Assembly (NCBI GenBank): GCA_937896695.1
Contig: CALBOT010000087.1
Location: 1-7,436, forward strand
DNA: 7,436 nt
Direction: 5' to 3'
From: an uncultured Candidatus Nitrosopelagicus sp.
Lineage (GTDB): Archaea; Thermoproteota; Nitrososphaeria; Nitrososphaerales; Nitrosopumilaceae
Both the position numbers and the translations under genes were made by a program. The first letter of the stretch is position 1, and the number at the start of each line of letters is the position of its first letter. Of this stretch, positions 5,547-7,436 are shown piece after piece. Below the pieces are notes generated by a model. That model saw only the letters and a program-made list of their open reading frames with translations, made no database searches and was not told the origin of the DNA.

Positions 5547-7258
5547 CAGTATTTTCTCTCCACAGGTTTGTATTTAGTTATAGTAACTGGGTGCTTCTTC
5601 ATAATTGGTTCGCTTGGATCATAGTATGCAAGCGTGTGATGAAGGAAATTTGCATCATCACGAGTAGGAAAGTCAGTTCTTGCATGGCCACCCCTAGATT
5701 CCTTTCTGTTTATGGCACCCAAAAGAACTACTTCAGCCACACGGAACATAGAATCTAACTCCATGACATTTTGGAAATTTGTATTGTATTCTTTTGCAGA
5801 ATCATCAACATGTTTCCAAGTTTTTTGTTTGAGTTCACGTACCTTTTTGAGGCCTTCTGCTAAATCATTGTGATTTCTATAGACATATGCTTTTGCGTTC
5901 AGGGTTTCGGCAACTTCTTGTTTCACTTCATATGGATTTACATCTCCACGTCCACGGAAGATTCCATCAAAAATTCTAGTCTCTTCAGCAGCTACTAAAT
6001 GAGTAGGAAATTGTGCAGATGTGTGTTCTTTTTCAATATAATCAACAGCTAATGAACCTGTAATTTTTCCCCAAACAATACATTCAGAAGTTGAGTTTGC
6101 ACCAAGACGATTCGCCCCATGAACACTGTTACATGCAGCTTCTCCTGCAGCCCAAACTCCTTGTAATTCAGCTGCACCATCAATGTTTGTATGAATTCCA
6201 CCCATCATATAATGACAGACAGGTCTAATGTCAATTGGTTCATCTGCAGGATCAATTCCTGAAAATTTAATTGAAATTTCTCTAATACCACCTAATTTAG
6301 CTTTAATTTTTTCATCACCTAAATGTCTCAAGTCTAGCTTCATGCAATCTTCACCAGTTTCATGTTTGAATCCACGACCTTCATTAATCTCAGTCATTAT
6401 AGAACGTGAAACAATATCACGTGGAGCTAATTCCATTTTTCCGGCTGCATATTTTTTCATAAATCGGTCACCGTCTTTGTTAATTAGATAACCACCTTCA
6501 CCTCGAGCACCTTCAGTAATTAAAATTCCCGAAGGTAAAATTCCGGTAGGATGGAATTGTACAAACTCCATATCCTTCAATCCCATTCCAGCACGATAAG
6601 CCATATCTAGTCCGTCAGGTGTTGAGGATAAAGCGTATGTAGAATAACTGAAAATTCGTCCTGCACCACCTGTTGCAATTATCAATGCTTTTCCTTTGAT
6701 TGTATAAAATGAACCAGAAGATGTTTCAATTGCAGTAATTCCACAGAATTGTTTTCCATCATGAACGATTGATGTGATGTACCATTCATTTAGAAATTCA
6801 ATATTATCAAATTTTTGACATGTGTCGTATAATGTTTGCATTTCAAAAAATCCAACTTTATCAATAGCATATGTTGCACGTGGAAAACTGTATCCGCCAA
6901 AATTTCTTTGATCAATTTTTCCATTTTCTTGTCTGGACCAAGGCATTCCCCAATGTTCCAATTGGAATATTTCATTTGGCATCATATGGCATAATTTTTC
7001 AGCAGTATCTTGGTCTGCTAAAAAGTCACTTCCTTTAACAGTATCATAAATGTGCGATTCTATAGTATCGCCTTTGTCTTCTTGGATTACAGCAGCAGTT
7101 CCACCCTCAGCAGATACAGAATGAGAACGCATAACTTGCGTTTTTGCAATAACTCCAATCTTGATTTTTTGATTTTTTTTTGCAGCTTCAATAGCGGCAC
7201 GTAATCCTGCTAAACCAGAACCTGCAATTATGAGATCAAATTCAATAGAATCCGTCAT
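5546..7258 (-). CDS. sdhA: Succinate dehydrogenase flavoprotein subunit
   Basis: SdhA oxidises succinate to fumarate on covalently bound FAD at the cytoplasmic face of complex II, feeding electrons to SdhB. The 570-residue protein is full length. Visible motifs are the dinucleotide fold GSGLAGLRAA (13-22); RSHSVSAEGG (44-53) with His46 as the expected FAD-linking residue; ATGGAGR (195-201); FHPTG (235-239) with substrate His236; TEGARGEGG (248-256) with Arg252; LAPRD (277-281) with the proton-shuttling Arg280; a CHYMMGGIHTN segment; and HGANRLGANS near the start of the last third. Glu51 next to the flavin His is the residue seen in E. coli fumarate reductase, where SdhA has Gln. The rest of the active site is common to both enzymes. 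An aerobic organism would favour the dehydrogenase direction, but the sequence alone does not settle it. It is the first gene of the operon, with no Shine-Dalgarno site, so probably a short or absent leader. Confidence 0.96.
   Translation of the reverse strand: MTDSIEFDLIIAGSGLAGLRAAIEAAKKNQKIKIGVIAKTQVMRSHSVSAEGGTAAVIQEDKGDTIESHIYDTVKGSDFLADQDTAEKLCHMMPNEIFQLEHWGMPWSRQENGKIDQRNFGGYSFPRATYAIDKVGFFEMQTLYDTCQKFDNIEFLNEWYITSIVHDGKQFCGITAIETSSGSFYTIKGKALIIATGGAGRIFSYSTYALSSTPDGLDMAYRAGMGLKDMEFVQFHPTGILPSGILITEGARGEGGYLINKDGDRFMKKYAAGKMELAPRDIVSRSIMTEINEGRGFKHETGEDCMKLDLRHLGDEKIKAKLGGIREISIKFSGIDPADEPIDIRPVCHYMMGGIHTNIDGAAELQGVWAAGEAACNSVHGANRLGANSTSECIVWGKITGSLAVDYIEKEHTSAQFPTHLVAAEETRIFDGIFRGRGDVNPYEVKQEVAETLNAKAYVYRNHNDLAEGLKKVRELKQKTWKHVDDSAKEYNTNFQNVMELDSMFRVAEVVLLGAINRKESRGGHARTDFPTRDDANFLHHTLAYYDPSEPIMKKHPVTITKYKPVERKY
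5556..5561 (-). promoter_or_regulatory. Shine-Dalgarno site of sdhC
   Basis: The minus strand reads GGAGAG nine bases before the ATG at 5546, within the end of sdhA. It supports reinitiation at the TGATG junction. Confidence 0.55.
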
Positions 7259-7290
7259 TAATGAATAAAATCAGAAGAGGTTACTTATGT

Positions 7291-7298
7291 ATTATAAC
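7291..7298 (-). promoter_or_regulatory. Putative TATA box of the sdhACDB operon
   Basis: The minus strand reads GTTATAAT centred about 36 bases before the sdhA ATG, giving a leader of about 11 bases. The AT-rich block at 7318-7328 could serve instead, with a leader near 40 bases. The choice is uncertain. Confidence 0.35.
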
Positions 7299-7317
7299 AA
7301 AATGTTGAAACGAACCA

Positions 7318-7328
7318 TTAATATATAT
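7318..7328 (+). promoter_or_regulatory. Putative TATA box of the PadR-family gene
   Basis: TTAATATATAT is centred about 26 bases before the ATG at 7349, so transcription would begin at or next to the start codon. The first palindrome of the operator begins inside its 3' edge. Confidence 0.5.
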
Positions 7329-7350
7329 CGCTAGCGATATCACTAGTGAT
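7327..7350. promoter_or_regulatory. Two abutting 12-bp palindromes, probable operator
   Basis: ATCGCTAGCGAT (7327-7338) and ATCACTAGTGAT (7339-7350) are each perfect palindromes and differ from one another only at one symmetric base pair. They touch without a gap, so their centres are 12 bp apart. The first extends to a 16-bp palindrome (7325-7340). They fill the space between the TATA box and the ATG of the PadR-family gene and overlap its first two bases, the expected place for an autorepressor site. Confidence 0.6.
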
Positions 7351-7436
7351 GTTTGAGAAATGGGCTAAAAGAGTAGGAAGTGCAGTTCCAAGAGGATTTT
7401 CCAGATATTACATTTTACAGCAATTACAAAAAATGC
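7349..7436 (+). CDS. PadR-family transcriptional regulator (partial, N-terminus)
   Basis: The frame runs from the ATG at 7349 to the window edge (29 codons, no stop). It begins MFEKWAKRVGSAVPRG and continues FSRYYILQQLQKM. The PRG-x-SRYYIL-x-x-L pattern resembles the start of the winged-helix domain of archaeal PadR-like regulators, which usually bind palindromic operators as dimers and often repress their own gene. Only the first helix is visible, so the family call is by similarity recalled from this short stretch. The gene faces away from sdhA, sharing a 90-bp control region. It has no Shine-Dalgarno site and a TATA box about 26 bases before the ATG, so it is probably leaderless. Its operator could also influence the sdh promoter. 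Confidence 0.65.
   Translation, partial: MFEKWAKRVGSAVPRGFSRYYILQQLQKM

Overview
The window looks like a piece of core chromosome from a marine ammonia-oxidising archaeon (Thaumarchaeota/Nitrososphaeria, Nitrosopumilus-like). This is inferred from AT-rich DNA, archaeal TATA elements placed about 25 bp before start codons with no leader, Shine-Dalgarno sites of the GGTGAT type only in front of internal operon genes, intron-less archaeal tRNAs, a divergent archaeal-type glutamyl-tRNA reductase and a PadR-type regulator. I see no transposase, integrase, CRISPR array or phage gene.

Layout. Bases 1-41 hold the last codons of an unidentified plus-strand gene. It converges on hemA (53-1123, minus). 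hemA lies 18 bp behind an unrecognised Ala/Lys/Glu-rich coiled-coil gene (1142-1804, minus), and the two probably form one operon. Next come two divergent tRNA genes: tRNA-Asp(GTC) (minus, CCA encoded) and tRNA-Lys(TTT) (plus, CCA not encoded). tRNA-Lys ends three bases from the stop of argH (minus, 2151-3611). argH and a MIP18/DUF59 (SufT-like) iron-sulfur assembly gene (plus, 3660-3983) diverge from one perfectly palindromic TATA box that is equidistant from both ATGs. The DUF59 gene ends tail to tail with the succinate dehydrogenase operon, and the two stop codons share bases. That operon reads sdhA-sdhC-sdhD-sdhB on the minus strand (7258 to 3980) with every gene junction overlapping. A PadR-family regulator starts at 7349 (plus) and leaves the window. 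Its start codon touches two abutting 12-bp palindromes that look like an operator.

How the genes work together. SdhABCD form complex II, oxidising succinate and passing electrons through FAD, three Fe-S clusters and probably two b hemes to the quinone pool. The SufT-like protein could help mature the Fe-S clusters, and HemA would start tetrapyrrole synthesis. ArgH is the last step of arginine synthesis. The PadR gene faces the sdh operon across a shared 90-bp promoter region.

The points most worth checking are: the HemA homologue, which has Ser where the catalytic Cys should be, Lys in place of a signature Glu, and a short C-terminus; the symmetric single-TATA bidirectional promoter; the tandem palindromic operator; and the fumarate-reductase-like Glu next to the flavin-linking His of SdhA. 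Nothing here is clearly a new multi-gene system.
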